A stretch of 64,000 nucleotides of DNA. Origin: Amycolatopsis sp. WAC 01376 (GTDB taxonomy: Bacteria; Actinomycetota; Actinomycetes; Mycobacteriales; Pseudonocardiaceae). Position 1 is the first letter of the stretch. Each line of letters opens with the position of its first letter. The notes beneath the pieces were generated by a model. The model searched no databases and was not told the origin of the DNA. It worked only from the letters and a program-made list of their open reading frames with translations. The stretch spans positions 124,001-188,000 of the forward strand of contig NZ_QHKL01000009.1 of NCBI RefSeq assembly GCF_003947415.1, written 5' to 3'. A program made the translations under genes and the position numbers. Shown in pieces: positions 1 through 8,342 of this stretch.

Positions 1-1159
1 CGAACACGAGACCTTCGCCCGCACGGACCAGCCACTTGAACCCGGTCAACGTCTCCGCGTAGCGCGCTCCGAATTCCTTCGCGATCTCGCCGAGCATCGA
101 CGACGACACGATCGTCGTGGCGACCAATGGGTCTTCTTTGTCTACAGTGGACAGAACGTGCCAGCCGAGCAGCACGCCTGTTTCGTCGCCGCGCAGCATC
201 CGCCATGAACCGTCCCGCTTGCGCACGCCCAGCGCGCAGCGATCGGCGTCGGGGTCGAGCGCGATCGCCAGATCGGCGTCCACTTCGGACGCCAGCGCCA
301 GCAAAAGGTCCGTCGCGCCCGGTTCCTCCGGATTCGGGAAGGCGACCGTCGGGAAGTCGGGATCCGGCGTGGCCTGCTCGGCCACCACGTGGAGATCGCC
401 GAAACCGGCGCGCTCGAACGCCGCGCGCAGGGTGTCCGCGCCGACGCCGTGCAACGCCGTCGCGGCGACCTTGACCTCGCGCTCCGGGCCGCGCGGCAGA
501 AGCGCGACCTTCGCGAGGTACGCGTCGCGGAGTTCGTCGCCCAGCACCTCGGCGCCCGGCTCTCGCGGCACGCTGATCGCCGGGAGAGCGGCTTCGATGG
601 CCCGCTCGATCTGACCGTCCGACGGCGGCACGATCTGGCCGCCCGACGCGTCGTAAAGCTTGTAACCGTTGTCAGCGGGGGGATTGTGCGACGCGGTGAT
701 CTGGATTCCCGCGACCGCGCCGAGTTCCAGTACGGCGAACGCGAGCACCGGCGTCGGCAGCGGACCGGGCAGCACCTTCACCGCGAACCCGGCGGCCGTC
801 AGCACCTCGGCCGCGGCCTTGGCGAAGGCCTCCGAACCGTGCCGCGCGTCGCGGCCGACCACCACGACCCCACCCGGATGTCCTTGCGCGGTCAGCCAGG
901 CCGCGACCCCGGCCGTCGTCCGCGTGACGACCGCGACGTTCATCCCGTTGGGGCCCGCGCGCACCGGACCGCGCAGCCCGGCGGTGCCGAATTCGAGCGG
1001 ACCGGCCATCCGGTCCGCGAGTTCCTTCGTCGCACCGGGTTCGCCGCCCATCGCGCGCGCGAGGATGTTCTGCAGCTCGACACGGGAATCGTCGTCCGGG
1101 TCGTCGGCGATCCAGCGGAACGCCCGATCCCGCAGCCCCGAGGTCAAAGAAGTCGTCAC
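1..1159 (-). CDS. pmmB: Phospho-sugar mutase (phosphomannomutase/phosphoglucomutase), 3' end cut by window edge
   Basis: Interconverts hexose-1- and hexose-6-phosphates (mannose or glucose) in the cytoplasm, feeding nucleotide-sugar synthesis. Reading from a GTG at 1157-1159, about 386 codons are visible. The active-site serine lies in the motif ITASHNP (Ser near residue 157), followed by NGYKLYD, and the metal-binding loop DPDADR is near residue 302. The sugar-binding and C-terminal phosphate-binding domains lie beyond base 1, so the gene is partial only because of the window. It is divergent from the glycosyltransferase, with about 29 bases between the starts. Substrate preference (mannose or glucose) cannot be settled from sequence alone. 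Confidence 0.9.
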   Translation of the reverse strand, partial: MTTSLTSGLRDRAFRWIADDPDDDSRVELQNILARAMGGEPGATKELADRMAGPLEFGTAGLRGPVRAGPNGMNVAVVTRTTAGVAAWLTAQGHPGGVVVVGRDARHGSEAFAKAAAEVLTAAGFAVKVLPGPLPTPVLAFAVLELGAVAGIQITASHNPPADNGYKLYDASGGQIVPPSDGQIERAIEAALPAISVPREPGAEVLGDELRDAYLAKVALLPRGPEREVKVAATALHGVGADTLRAAFERAGFGDLHVVAEQATPDPDFPTVAFPNPEEPGATDLLLALASEVDADLAIALDPDADRCALGVRKRDGSWRMLRGDETGVLLGWHVLSTVDKEDPLVATTIVSSSMLGEIAKEFGARYAETLTGFKWLVRAGEGLVF

Positions 1160-1188
1160 CGAGTCAGCCTACGGGTACGTTGGAGAGG

Positions 1189-2343
1189 GTGCGATTGATC
1201 TTCACTTCTCTGGTGAGTCATGGTCATCTCTATCCCCTACTACCGCTCGCCGTCGCCGCTCGCGACGCCGGGCACGAAGTCGTCTTCGCCACCGGTGACG
1301 ACCTGCTGACGGTGGTCGAAAAGGCCGGTTTGGCCGTGGAAAGCGCCGGACTCGGCATGCACGAGGCGTTCGCTTCGGTGCTCGGTCCCGACGTCCGGCC
1401 CAACGCCTCCGACGGGCCGCCCGAGTCGTTTTACCCCGTGATCGGGCAAGTATTCGGGAATGTACTGCCGCGGCGGTTCGTCGCCGATCTCACGCCGCTG
1501 CTGGAGCGGTTCCGGCCGGATCTCGTGGTGTACGAAAGCGGCAACGCCGGGGGCGCCATCGCCGCCCGGCTCGCCGGCGTCCCCGCGATCGGGCACGGTT
1601 TCGGCCGGTTTTCGCCGGGTGGGATCACAGACGCCATCCATGGCCGCCTCGAGGAATTCGCCGCGGAAGTCGGTTTCGAGGGCGTGTACCTGCCGTCCTT
1701 CGGCGATCCTGTCGTCGACATCTGCCCGGAATCGGTGCAGGAGCCCGATTTCGTGGCGGAGGCGAACAGGATCCCGTTGCGTCCCGTCGGCTGGGCCGAA
1801 CCAGGAGACCTCCCGGCGGGCGTGATCGGCCGGGACAAGAGCCGTCCGCTGATCTATCTCACCCTCGGGACGGCGTTCGGTGACGAAGACGTGTTGAAGC
1901 GGGCCATCGGCGGTCTGGCTCGGCTCGACGCGGACGTCATCGTCGCGGCGGGCCCGTCGGCGGATCCGGCGGGACTGGGCGCGCTCCCCGTCAATGTCCG
2001 GGTCGAGGTCTGGGTGCCGCAGGTCGATCTCCTGCCGCACGTCGACCTCGTGGTCCACCACGGTGGCAGCGGGACGACGCTGGGCGCGTTCGGTGCCGGG
2101 CTGCCCCAGCTGGTGCTGCCGCAGGGGGCGGATCAGTTCACGAACGCCGAAGCCGTCGTCGCGGCCGGGGTCGGCACGCAGCTGATCGGCGCCGACATCG
2201 TCGAGGACGCCATTTTCGAGCAGGCACGGAAGCTGCTCACCGACGAAACGGTCCACGGCGCGGCGCGGAAACTCGCCGACGAGGTCGCCGCGATGCCTTC
2301 GCCCGCGGAGGTCGCGCGGCGGCTTCCCGAGTTCGCCGGCTGA
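1189..2343 (+). CDS. MGT-family (UDP-glycosyl/glucuronosyltransferase-like) glycosyltransferase
   Basis: GT1-type enzyme of about 384 residues that transfers a sugar from a nucleotide donor to a small-molecule acceptor. The N-terminus RLIFTSLVSHGHLYPLLPLA is the typical start of macrolide-type glycosyltransferases, and the C-terminal donor-binding motif HHGGSGTT followed by GLPQLVLPQGADQ is intact near residue 290. GTG at 1189 is chosen because family members begin with M-R-x-L-F-T-S; TTG at 1180 or TTG at 1195 (six bases after GGAGAGG) are alternatives. No biosynthetic cluster surrounds it, so a detoxifying or general glycosylation role is as likely as natural-product tailoring. Acceptor unknown. 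Confidence 0.85.
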   Translation: MRLIFTSLVSHGHLYPLLPLAVAARDAGHEVVFATGDDLLTVVEKAGLAVESAGLGMHEAFASVLGPDVRPNASDGPPESFYPVIGQVFGNVLPRRFVADLTPLLERFRPDLVVYESGNAGGAIAARLAGVPAIGHGFGRFSPGGITDAIHGRLEEFAAEVGFEGVYLPSFGDPVVDICPESVQEPDFVAEANRIPLRPVGWAEPGDLPAGVIGRDKSRPLIYLTLGTAFGDEDVLKRAIGGLARLDADVIVAAGPSADPAGLGALPVNVRVEVWVPQVDLLPHVDLVVHHGGSGTTLGAFGAGLPQLVLPQGADQFTNAEAVVAAGVGTQLIGADIVEDAIFEQARKLLTDETVHGAARKLADEVAAMPSPAEVARRLPEFAG

Positions 2344-2357
2344 CACTCATCTCCGGA

Positions 2358-2412
2358 TGTCATGAAAGGGTCGTTCAGGACAAAAGATGTCCTGAACGAC
2401 CCTTTCATGACA
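2358..2412. terminator. Perfect 24-bp inverted repeat between convergent genes (family C hairpin)
   Basis: Arms 2358-2381 and 2389-2412 are perfectly complementary with a 7-base loop. It sits between the converging glycosyltransferase and purine phosphorylase genes, so a bidirectional transcription terminator is the simplest reading; there is no T-run. The same arm (core CATGAAAGGGTCGTTCAGGA) recurs at 51471-51527. Confidence 0.75.
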
Positions 2413-2416
2413 CTTC

Positions 2417-3202
2417 TCAGGCGCGGGCGACGAGTTCCCTGAGCAAGGTGCCCATACGGGTGGCCGACTGGCGGCCCGCTTCGAGGACCTCTTCGTGGTT
2501 CAGCGGTTCCCCGGTCATCCCGGCCGCCAGGTTGGTCACCAGCGAAAGCCCGAACACCTCGACCCCGGCGGCGCGGGCGGCGATGGCCTCCAGCACCGTC
2601 GACATGCCGACGAGGTCGGCGCCGAGCGTCCGCAGCATGTGGATCTCCGCCGGAGTCTCGAAATGTGGCCCGGTCAGCCCCGCGTAGACGCCTTCTTCCA
2701 GCGAAGCGTCGATTTCGCGCGCGATGTCGCGCAGCCGCTTCGAGTAGAGATCCGTCAGGTCGACGAAGTTCGCGCCGACGATCGGCGAACGCGCGGTCAG
2801 GTTCAGGTGGTCGGAGATCAGCACCGGCTGTCCGACACGGAAACCCTCGCGCAGGCCGCCGGCGGCGTTGGTCAGCAGCACCGTCCTGGCGCCCACCGCC
2901 GCGGCGGTGCGCACGTTGTGCACGACCGGGTCGATGCCCTTGCCCTCGTAGAAATGCGTGCGGCCCAGCAGGATCAGCGCGCGCTTCTCGCCGACGCGGA
3001 CCGACCGGACGGTTCCCCCGTGCCCGACCGCGCCCGGCGCGACGAATCCGGGCAGTTCGCCCAGCGGGATCTCCGCCTCGGGCTCCCCGATGACGTCCGC
3101 CGCCGGGCGCCAGCCCGAACCGAGCACGACGGCGATGTCGTGCTTCTCGACGCCGGTGCGCTCGGCGATGGCGGCGGCCGCCGCGACCTCGTTCTCACTC
3201 AT
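2417..3202 (-). CDS. punA: Purine nucleoside phosphorylase (class II-like trimeric type)
   Basis: Cleaves purine (deoxy)nucleosides with phosphate to the free base and (deoxy)ribose-1-phosphate in purine salvage. The 261-residue length fits the trimeric family. The phosphate-binding segment VVLGSGW is near residue 26, then GRTHFYEGKG, TNAAGG near residue 110 and ISDHLNL; a late VTNLAAG segment is present. The ATG start overlaps the end of the upstream ABA4-like gene by 8 bases, so the two are probably translated from one message. The corresponding mycobacterial gene (deoD) also lies beside pmmB. Confidence 0.93.
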   Translation of the reverse strand: MSENEVAAAAAIAERTGVEKHDIAVVLGSGWRPAADVIGEPEAEIPLGELPGFVAPGAVGHGGTVRSVRVGEKRALILLGRTHFYEGKGIDPVVHNVRTAAAVGARTVLLTNAAGGLREGFRVGQPVLISDHLNLTARSPIVGANFVDLTDLYSKRLRDIAREIDASLEEGVYAGLTGPHFETPAEIHMLRTLGADLVGMSTVLEAIAARAAGVEVFGLSLVTNLAAGMTGEPLNHEEVLEAGRQSATRMGTLLRELVARA

Positions 3203-3626
3203 GCGACGAGCGTATCCGGACGGTTCTCACGAGCAGGAACGCCACCAGTCCGAACGGGGAAAGGAAGATCGTGAGCGCCAGGATCGGGCCGGTCACCAGC
3301 GGATGGATCCGGTGCTCGCGGGATTCGAGGTACATCCAGCGGGCGATGAACAGGTCGAAGGCGATCAGATGGGCCCAGATCGTGGCCGCTCCGTACGGCG
3401 TGCCGGTGAACGCGCTGAGCACGTCGAGATCCGGTCTGCTGACCGCCGTCCAGAGTTCGCCGAGATGCGTGAGGGCGAGCACGAAGTACGGGATCAGCGG
3501 CAGCAGCGGCGTCCAGGGCGAGGACATGATCCGGCGGGTCCACGACCAGCCCGGCAGGAAGATCATCAGCAGCCAGAACGGCGTCGCGAGCGGGAAGGTC
3601 CAGGTGAACAGTGTCTCGACGCTCAT
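3195..3626 (-). CDS. ABA4-like (DUF4281) membrane protein
   Basis: A 143-residue integral membrane protein with about four hydrophobic segments. The pattern with PFWLLMIFLPGW near the start, a central LTHLGELW and the charged loop FIARWMYLESRE matches the ABA4-like/DUF4281 family; the plant member acts in neoxanthin synthesis and bacterial functions are not established. It overlaps the upstream 324-residue membrane protein by ATGA and the downstream purine phosphorylase by 8 bases, so all three form one operon. No catalytic motif is visible. Function in this organism is unknown. Confidence 0.75.
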   Translation of the reverse strand: MSVETLFTWTFPLATPFWLLMIFLPGWSWTRRIMSSPWTPLLPLIPYFVLALTHLGELWTAVSRPDLDVLSAFTGTPYGAATIWAHLIAFDLFIARWMYLESREHRIHPLVTGPILALTIFLSPFGLVAFLLVRTVRIRSSHE

Positions 3627-4597
3627 CGCAGCGAGTCCTCCAGCTCCCGGTCCCTCGACGGCCGCCCGATCGCGATCAGCCCGCTAAAGGCGACACCCGC
3701 CACGAGCAGGGCGAAGGCGGTCAGCGTCTGGGAGTCGGGGGAGACGATCGACTGGCCGCGCAGGGCCTGCCAGGTCAGAAGCGCGAGAAGGCCCGCGTAG
3801 CCGACGCCGGCGATCACCACGAGCCGCAGCCTGAGGACGTCGTCGCGAAGCCGCGGGTAGCGCGCGGCCAGGACGCCCAGGGCGAGCGCGAGCAGCGGAA
3901 GCGCCTGGAGTCCGTGCAGGCCGACGAAATGCGGGATCCGGAGGTCGCCGCCGACCGTGCTCCAGCCGAGGATCGGCAGGCCGGGGCCGCCGTCGGGGAG
4001 GCCGACGGTATGTGCGCCGATCATCGCGGACTGGCCGGTCGCGTCGAGCGCGGCCTGCTGGTCCGGGGTCGGGGGGCCCATCAGTGTCGCCAGCGAGATC
4101 CCGATCATGCCGAGGAGCGCGCCGATCCGGGCCGCCCACGCCGTCGCGCGGTCGGGGAGCCGGGTGAACATCACGACGATCGTCAGGACGAGGTTGACCC
4201 CCCAGAGCACGGCGATCATCCGGCCCATGACCTGGTAGATCGTGATGTCCAGCGGGGTCGCGTTGTTGAAGTGGCTCGCCCGGACGCGGGCGGCCTGGAA
4301 GATCATCAGCACGTACTCGGCCGTGAAGATCACGACGAGCGCGTTCACCAGCCAGTTCGCGGTCCGCCGGAACTTCGGCAGCAGCGAGACGAGCCAGCTC
4401 CAAGTGAAGAAGTAGAGGACGGCCGAGACGGCGAATTTGAACGGCTTCGCCCAGAGCGGCGCGCCGTTCAGCGTCCGCTGGTCGATCAGCATGGCGAGCA
4501 CGCACAGCACGGTGATCACGGCGAAGACCTGGGCCAGGCGATAGGAACCCCGATGCCAGGTGCGGGTTCTCTCGCGAAGATCGGTCAAGATGGTCAT
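3623..4597 (-). CDS. Polytopic membrane protein of unknown function, first gene of a MerR-linked operon
   Basis: 324 residues with roughly eight hydrophobic segments (for example VFAVITVLCVLAMLI near residue 27, VSAVLYFFTWSWLVSLL, LVVIFTAEYVLMIF). ATG at 4595-4597 is chosen over an in-frame start 19 codons upstream because GGAGGG precedes it by four bases. I do not recognise the family by name. It overlaps the next gene by ATGA and is divergent from a MerR-type regulator across a dyad at 4614-4652, so control by that regulator is likely. Its partners are an ABA4-like protein and purine phosphorylase, which does not point to one obvious pathway. Confidence 0.7.
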   Translation of the reverse strand: MTILTDLRERTRTWHRGSYRLAQVFAVITVLCVLAMLIDQRTLNGAPLWAKPFKFAVSAVLYFFTWSWLVSLLPKFRRTANWLVNALVVIFTAEYVLMIFQAARVRASHFNNATPLDITIYQVMGRMIAVLWGVNLVLTIVVMFTRLPDRATAWAARIGALLGMIGISLATLMGPPTPDQQAALDATGQSAMIGAHTVGLPDGGPGLPILGWSTVGGDLRIPHFVGLHGLQALPLLALALGVLAARYPRLRDDVLRLRLVVIAGVGYAGLLALLTWQALRGQSIVSPDSQTLTAFALLVAGVAFSGLIAIGRPSRDRELEDSLR

Positions 4598-4613
4598 GGA
4601 TCCCTCCAGGAAT

Positions 4614-4652
4614 GGATAGTCAAGCTCTCCGTTATGGGAAGCTAAACTATCC
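4614..4652. promoter_or_regulatory. Inverted repeat (candidate MerR operator) between divergent genes
   Basis: Arms 4614-4626 (GGATAGTCAAGCT) and 4640-4652 (AGCTAAACTATCC) match at 11 of 13 positions around a 13-base centre. The dyad lies in the only intergenic space between the MerR gene (start 4673) and the membrane-protein operon (start 4597). It is AT-rich compared with its surroundings. A bidirectional operator/promoter is inferred; -35/-10 boxes are not convincing on either strand. Confidence 0.5.
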
Positions 4653-4672
4653 ATCCTGAGGAATCTTCAGGG

Positions 4673-5377
4673 ATGACCCTGGAACCGTCCCCGAGATCGG
4701 AGCTGGCACGCGTGCGGATGGCCGAACTGAGTGAGAAAACCGGGGTCCCGGTCGCCACGATCAAGTACTACCTGCGCGAAGGGCTGGTCCCGCCGGGCGA
4801 ACGGACCAGCCCCAACCAGGCGAAGTACGACGACGGGCACGTCCAGCGGATCAAGCTGATCAGGGCGCTGATGGACGTCGGCGGCCTTTCGCTCGCGACC
4901 GTCGGCGAGGTGCTCGCCGAGGTCGACACCGGGGAAGCCAGCCCCCACCACGTCCTCGGCATCGCGCAGCAGGGCATCACCACCTCCCCGCAGGTCGTCG
5001 ACGACGAAGCCAGGGAATGGGCGCTCGCCACGGTCCGTGACCTCACCGAACGCCGCGGCTGGCCATGCAAGTCCGGCGACGACCTGGTCATCCAGGCCCT
5101 GGTCGGCGTCCTGTGCACGATCCGCGAGGTCGGGCACGGCTGGTACCTCGACAAACTCGACGACTACGCCGAGATCGCCGACCGGATCGCCGATCTGGAT
5201 CTGGAAGGGATCGCCGGGATCGAGTCGCTGGAGAAGATCATCGAGATCGCCGTCGTGGAGACCGTTCTCGGCGACAGGCTGCTTTCGGTGCTGCGCAGGC
5301 TGGCGCAGCAGCGTGCCTCGAAGGCGTACTTCGCCGGGGTTGCCGGCGACGGGCAGTTCGGTCGAAGGAGCCCGTGA
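4673..5377 (+). CDS. MerR-family transcriptional regulator
   Basis: A 234-residue DNA-binding protein. The winged helix-turn-helix spans roughly residues 17-85 (RMAELSEKTGVPVATIKYYL, then EGLVPPGERTSPNQAKYDD), followed by an acidic helical effector domain with no obvious metal-binding cysteine cluster, so a small organic ligand or protein input is more likely than a metal. ATG 4673 follows GAGG with a slightly long gap. Divergent from the membrane protein/ABA4/punA operon; the dyad between them is the probable operator for autoregulation and operon control. Confidence 0.85.
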   Translation: MTLEPSPRSELARVRMAELSEKTGVPVATIKYYLREGLVPPGERTSPNQAKYDDGHVQRIKLIRALMDVGGLSLATVGEVLAEVDTGEASPHHVLGIAQQGITTSPQVVDDEAREWALATVRDLTERRGWPCKSGDDLVIQALVGVLCTIREVGHGWYLDKLDDYAEIADRIADLDLEGIAGIESLEKIIEIAVVETVLGDRLLSVLRRLAQQRASKAYFAGVAGDGQFGRRSP

Positions 5378-5379
5378 CC

Positions 5380-5415
5380 CCCGCCCGCCGGTCCGGAGCC
5401 GGACCGGTGGGCGGG
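5380..5415. terminator. GC-rich hairpin between convergent genes
   Basis: Arms 5380-5395 and 5400-5415 pair with one mismatch (G-U capable in RNA) around a 4-base loop. It sits just after the MerR stop and before the stop of the converging methyltransferase gene, so it probably terminates both. Confidence 0.65.
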
Positions 5416-5422
5416 CAGCGAT

Positions 5423-6166
5423 TCAGCCTTGGCCGGGCGTACGGCCGAGGACCAGGGACACGAAGCCCCAGGTGTCCCGGTAGACGCGCAACCACTCGGT
5501 CCGGCGAGTGTTCGCCATCGAGAGCGCTTCCGCGCTGTCCGGGTCGGCGGGACGGTCGAGTGCCCACGCGGCCAGCGACCCCCAGCACGCCCATTCGTAG
5601 GCGTCCAGTTCGTGGCGGGCACTGACATGGCCGTGGATCGGCGTCCACCCGTCGGCGACCACACGGTCCACCGTGGTGGCCAGGTCGGTGAACTCACCCA
5701 GCATTTCGACGGCCTCGGTGGTCGGGGTCCGATCCCAGAAGCCTTCCCCGATCAGGACGCGGCCGCCGGGGGCCAGTTGCTCCCTGGCCGCGGCAAGGGT
5801 GGGGAGCAGCCCGCCGAAAGCGTGAGTGGCCCCGACGCTGATCACCAGGTCGAATCGCCGGGCCGAGACGAACTCGGCGGCCTCCTGGTGGTGGAGGACG
5901 AGGCGGTCCGCGACGCCGCGATCGTCCGCCGCGTGGCGCGCCTGTGCCAAGGCGTCCTCGGAGACGTCCACGCCTTCGGCGAGCAGGTGCGGCCGCGTGG
6001 CCAGGGCGCGCAAAAGCCATTCCGCGCTGCCGCAACCGAGGTCGAGGACGCGCTCGTCGCCCCGGGGAAGCCCTCGGTCGAGGAGTCGATCGACCGAAGC
6101 GTCGTCGAGCGGCGACTTGATCGGGTGATCGGTGTGGGCGATACGGGAAATCTGTTCACGGTTCAA
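5423..6166 (-). CDS. Class I SAM-dependent methyltransferase
   Basis: About 247 residues from a TTG at 6164-6166, chosen because GAAAGG lies eight bases upstream and the protein then begins NREQISRIAHTDHPIKSPLD, a typical start of this family; a GTG at 6194-6196 gives 257 residues. Motif I VLDLGCGSAEWLLR binds S-adenosylmethionine, the acidic GVDVSEDAL is the ribose-binding motif, and DLVISVGATHAFGG is motif II. Substrate unknown; the closest annotation would be a small-molecule methyltransferase. It runs convergently to the MerR gene. Confidence 0.85.
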   Translation of the reverse strand: MNREQISRIAHTDHPIKSPLDDASVDRLLDRGLPRGDERVLDLGCGSAEWLLRALATRPHLLAEGVDVSEDALAQARHAADDRGVADRLVLHHQEAAEFVSARRFDLVISVGATHAFGGLLPTLAAAREQLAPGGRVLIGEGFWDRTPTTEAVEMLGEFTDLATTVDRVVADGWTPIHGHVSARHELDAYEWACWGSLAAWALDRPADPDSAEALSMANTRRTEWLRVYRDTWGFVSLVLGRTPGQG

Positions 6167-6417
6167 GGGTGAAGCCTTTCGATGGCAAAGGCTCACGCGG
6201 TGGCCGTCGCTCCGGCTCGACGATCCCGTGGATCAGTATCGATCGGCGAGGTGATGGCGAGGGGCGCTACGGCTCCGTCGTGAGGGGGCGAACGTCGAAA
6301 TCGGGTTCGACGGCTCCACACTTGTGCGCATGTGCTGCACACCTCCTCATCGACGATGGGCCTGCCCTGTCGCAGCCGGCCGAACCCTAGCCAGCTGGGG
6401 AGCGCACACGCAATCTC

Positions 6418-6444
6418 TTATCCACGGTTGTCCACAATGGACAA
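6418..6444. promoter_or_regulatory. DnaA-box-like pair with a TTGTCCA/TGGACAA palindrome
   Basis: TTATCCACG at 6418-6426 and TTGTCCACA at 6428-6436 match the DnaA box (TTATCCACA, or TTGTCCACA in actinomycetes) at eight or nine positions. The second box is also part of the palindrome TTGTCCA-CAA-TGGACAA (6428-6444). It lies in the 287-base gap between the kinase gene 3' end and the methyltransferase start. It may instead be a weak terminator for the kinase gene. The rest of the gap (6167-6417) shows nothing else I can name. Confidence 0.3.
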
Positions 6445-6453
6445 TTGGGGGGT

Positions 6454-8214
6454 TCAGCCGTCGACGATGAGGGACAGCGCCACGGGCTCGAAGATCCCCG
6501 TCTTCGCGGAGTTCTCCTGCTCGATCGTCGAGGTCACCGAGAGGATCCAGAGGTCCGTGCCCCCGCTGAACAGGTCCATGTACGTCGTGCGGGTGACGGA
6601 GTCCCTGTTGCCGGGGGCGCGCTCGGTCGTCCGGTAGGTGTACCGCTGGCTGCCCTCACCCCGGCCGGGAACGGTGGCCGGCCCGCCGATGGGGGCGATC
6701 TCCGGATGCTGGCTCTTCAGCCAGCTGAAGTAGGCGGGCGGCGGGCTGTCGGCCAGGAAACCACTCAGCCGCTCGATCCGGATGACCTGGCGGCCGTCGG
6801 GCGAGACGTACTGCACGACGGTGCTCGGCACACCCCTGGTGACGTGCGGGGCGACGAACTTCTGCCAGCCCTCCGGGACACCGATGCTGAACCGGCCGCC
6901 CTTGAGGCCGTTCACCGTGCTGGCGTCACCCTGCTGCGTGATCAGTTTCGGCGGCGGCTGAGTGACGATGGTGTCGCCTTGCTGCATCTTCTCCGGCGGC
7001 CGCAAGTCCTGCCCGCCCGCGGTCCTGGCCAGCACGAACCCGCCGCCCGCGGCCAGCAGGAAGAGCACGATCGACGCGAGCGCCAGCACCACGGTGGCGG
7101 CCGGGGACCGGCCCGGCGTGCGAGGCGGCGGCGGGGTGACGGTCGGCATCGGCGCGAGTTCGGCCGGGGGTGCCGGTGCCGCGGCGGGCTGGTTCAGGAA
7201 CGGCAGCGGACCCGGGTCGGCGGCGAGTTCCGAACTCGTGCCCTCGCCCGGCTTTTCCACCTTGACCGGCTTGATCACCTGGGTGTCGGTCGCGTCCAGA
7301 TGCGCGGTGGTCTTCTTGCCGTCGGGCGTGTGGAACAGCTCCGCGGGGAAGAGGTCGATGAGTGTCTTGGCCTGCAACGGGTACAGACGGCGCCGCACCT
7401 CGCGCAGCGTGATCCGCTTCGACGGCTCCTTCTTCATGAGCGCGCCGATCACGTCGGCCAGCGGACCGGGGCCGGGCTTCGGCACCTTCCCGTTGACGAC
7501 CTTCCCGACCGTTTCGAGCGGGTCGCCGTCGGCGTCGTAGGGCGGCGAGCCCTCGATGGCGGCGAACAGCGTCGCGCCGAGCCCCCACAGGTCGGCGGCG
7601 GGAACGACGGCGCCGCCGGAGGCGACCTCGGGCGCGATGTAGGCGGGGGAGCCCAGCATCATCCCCGTACGGGTCATGGTGGCTTCGGAAACGTTGCGCG
7701 CGATGCCGAAGTCGGTGAGCTTGATGCGCCCGTCCCCCGCGACCAGGACGTTCCCCGGTTTGACGTCACGGTGGGTGATCCCGGCGGCGTGCGCGGCTTC
7801 GAGCGCCGACGCCACCGCGATGCCGATCGCCGCCGCCTGCTCGACCGTCAGCGCCCCGTGGTCGCGCAGGATGTGCGCGAGGCTGCGCGAGGGCAGCAGC
7901 TCCATGACCACGAACGGTTCGTCGTTCTCGCGCGCGACGTCGTGCAGGATGATCACGTTCGGGTGACTCAGGACGGCGATCGCGCGGGCTTCGCGCAGGG
8001 TCCGTTCGCGCAGTTCGTCGGCCTGCGAGGCCGGGACGCCGGGCGGGAGGCGGACCTCTTTGACCGCGACCGGACGGTGCAGGAATTCGTCGTAGGCCGA
8101 CCAGACCGTGCCCATCGACCCTGATCCGATGACCGAGCGCAACCGATATCGCCCGGCGACTACACGCTTCTCGTCGCCGGGACTCTCGCTGGGCTCGGTG
8201 GTGTCGGACGGCAC
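6454..8214 (-). CDS. Membrane-anchored Ser/Thr protein kinase (Hanks type)
   Basis: 586 residues starting at GTG 8212-8214. The N-terminal kinase domain has the glycine loop IGSGSMGTV (about residue 29), the ATP-binding lysine in VAVKEVRL, the catalytic loop HRDVKPGNVL (about residue 148), DFG in LTDFGIA and SPAYIAPE. A proline-rich linker leads to one transmembrane helix near residues 373-397 (VVLALASIVLFLLAAGGGFVLA) and a C-terminal extracytoplasmic domain of about 180 residues without PASTA repeats. It probably phosphorylates cytoplasmic regulators in response to an outside signal. It stands alone, upstream of mutA on the opposite strand. Confidence 0.93.
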   Translation of the reverse strand: MPSDTTEPSESPGDEKRVVAGRYRLRSVIGSGSMGTVWSAYDEFLHRPVAVKEVRLPPGVPASQADELRERTLREARAIAVLSHPNVIILHDVARENDEPFVVMELLPSRSLAHILRDHGALTVEQAAAIGIAVASALEAAHAAGITHRDVKPGNVLVAGDGRIKLTDFGIARNVSEATMTRTGMMLGSPAYIAPEVASGGAVVPAADLWGLGATLFAAIEGSPPYDADGDPLETVGKVVNGKVPKPGPGPLADVIGALMKKEPSKRITLREVRRRLYPLQAKTLIDLFPAELFHTPDGKKTTAHLDATDTQVIKPVKVEKPGEGTSSELAADPGPLPFLNQPAAAPAPPAELAPMPTVTPPPPRTPGRSPAATVVLALASIVLFLLAAGGGFVLARTAGGQDLRPPEKMQQGDTIVTQPPPKLITQQGDASTVNGLKGGRFSIGVPEGWQKFVAPHVTRGVPSTVVQYVSPDGRQVIRIERLSGFLADSPPPAYFSWLKSQHPEIAPIGGPATVPGRGEGSQRYTYRTTERAPGNRDSVTRTTYMDLFSGGTDLWILSVTSTIEQENSAKTGIFEPVALSLIVDG

Positions 8215-8342
8215 GGCCCAATTGTGGCGTATGCCCGCGTGACGGACCTATGCGCCGTGCCCTGTCGGAGTGAACGGGCCGGCCCTCAGGCGCGACTAGC
8301 GTCACAGGTAGGTCCAGTTGCGGGCCGTTAGCATCGTTGGTT

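Noticed and set aside
389..1198. Plus-strand frame of 269 codons over the phosphomutase
   Set aside because: The minus strand has the TASHNP and DPDADR motifs in a continuous frame from GTG 1159; the plus frame is an Arg-rich shadow.
1189..2343. Glycosyltransferase as part of a natural-product cluster
   Set aside because: No polyketide, peptide synthetase or sugar-synthesis genes lie nearby; flanking genes are housekeeping.
2358..2412. Small proteins starting MKGSF... in the hairpins at 2358 and 51471
   Set aside because: The palindrome gives ATG-AAA-GGG on both strands; the frames run antisense into real genes and show no coding features.
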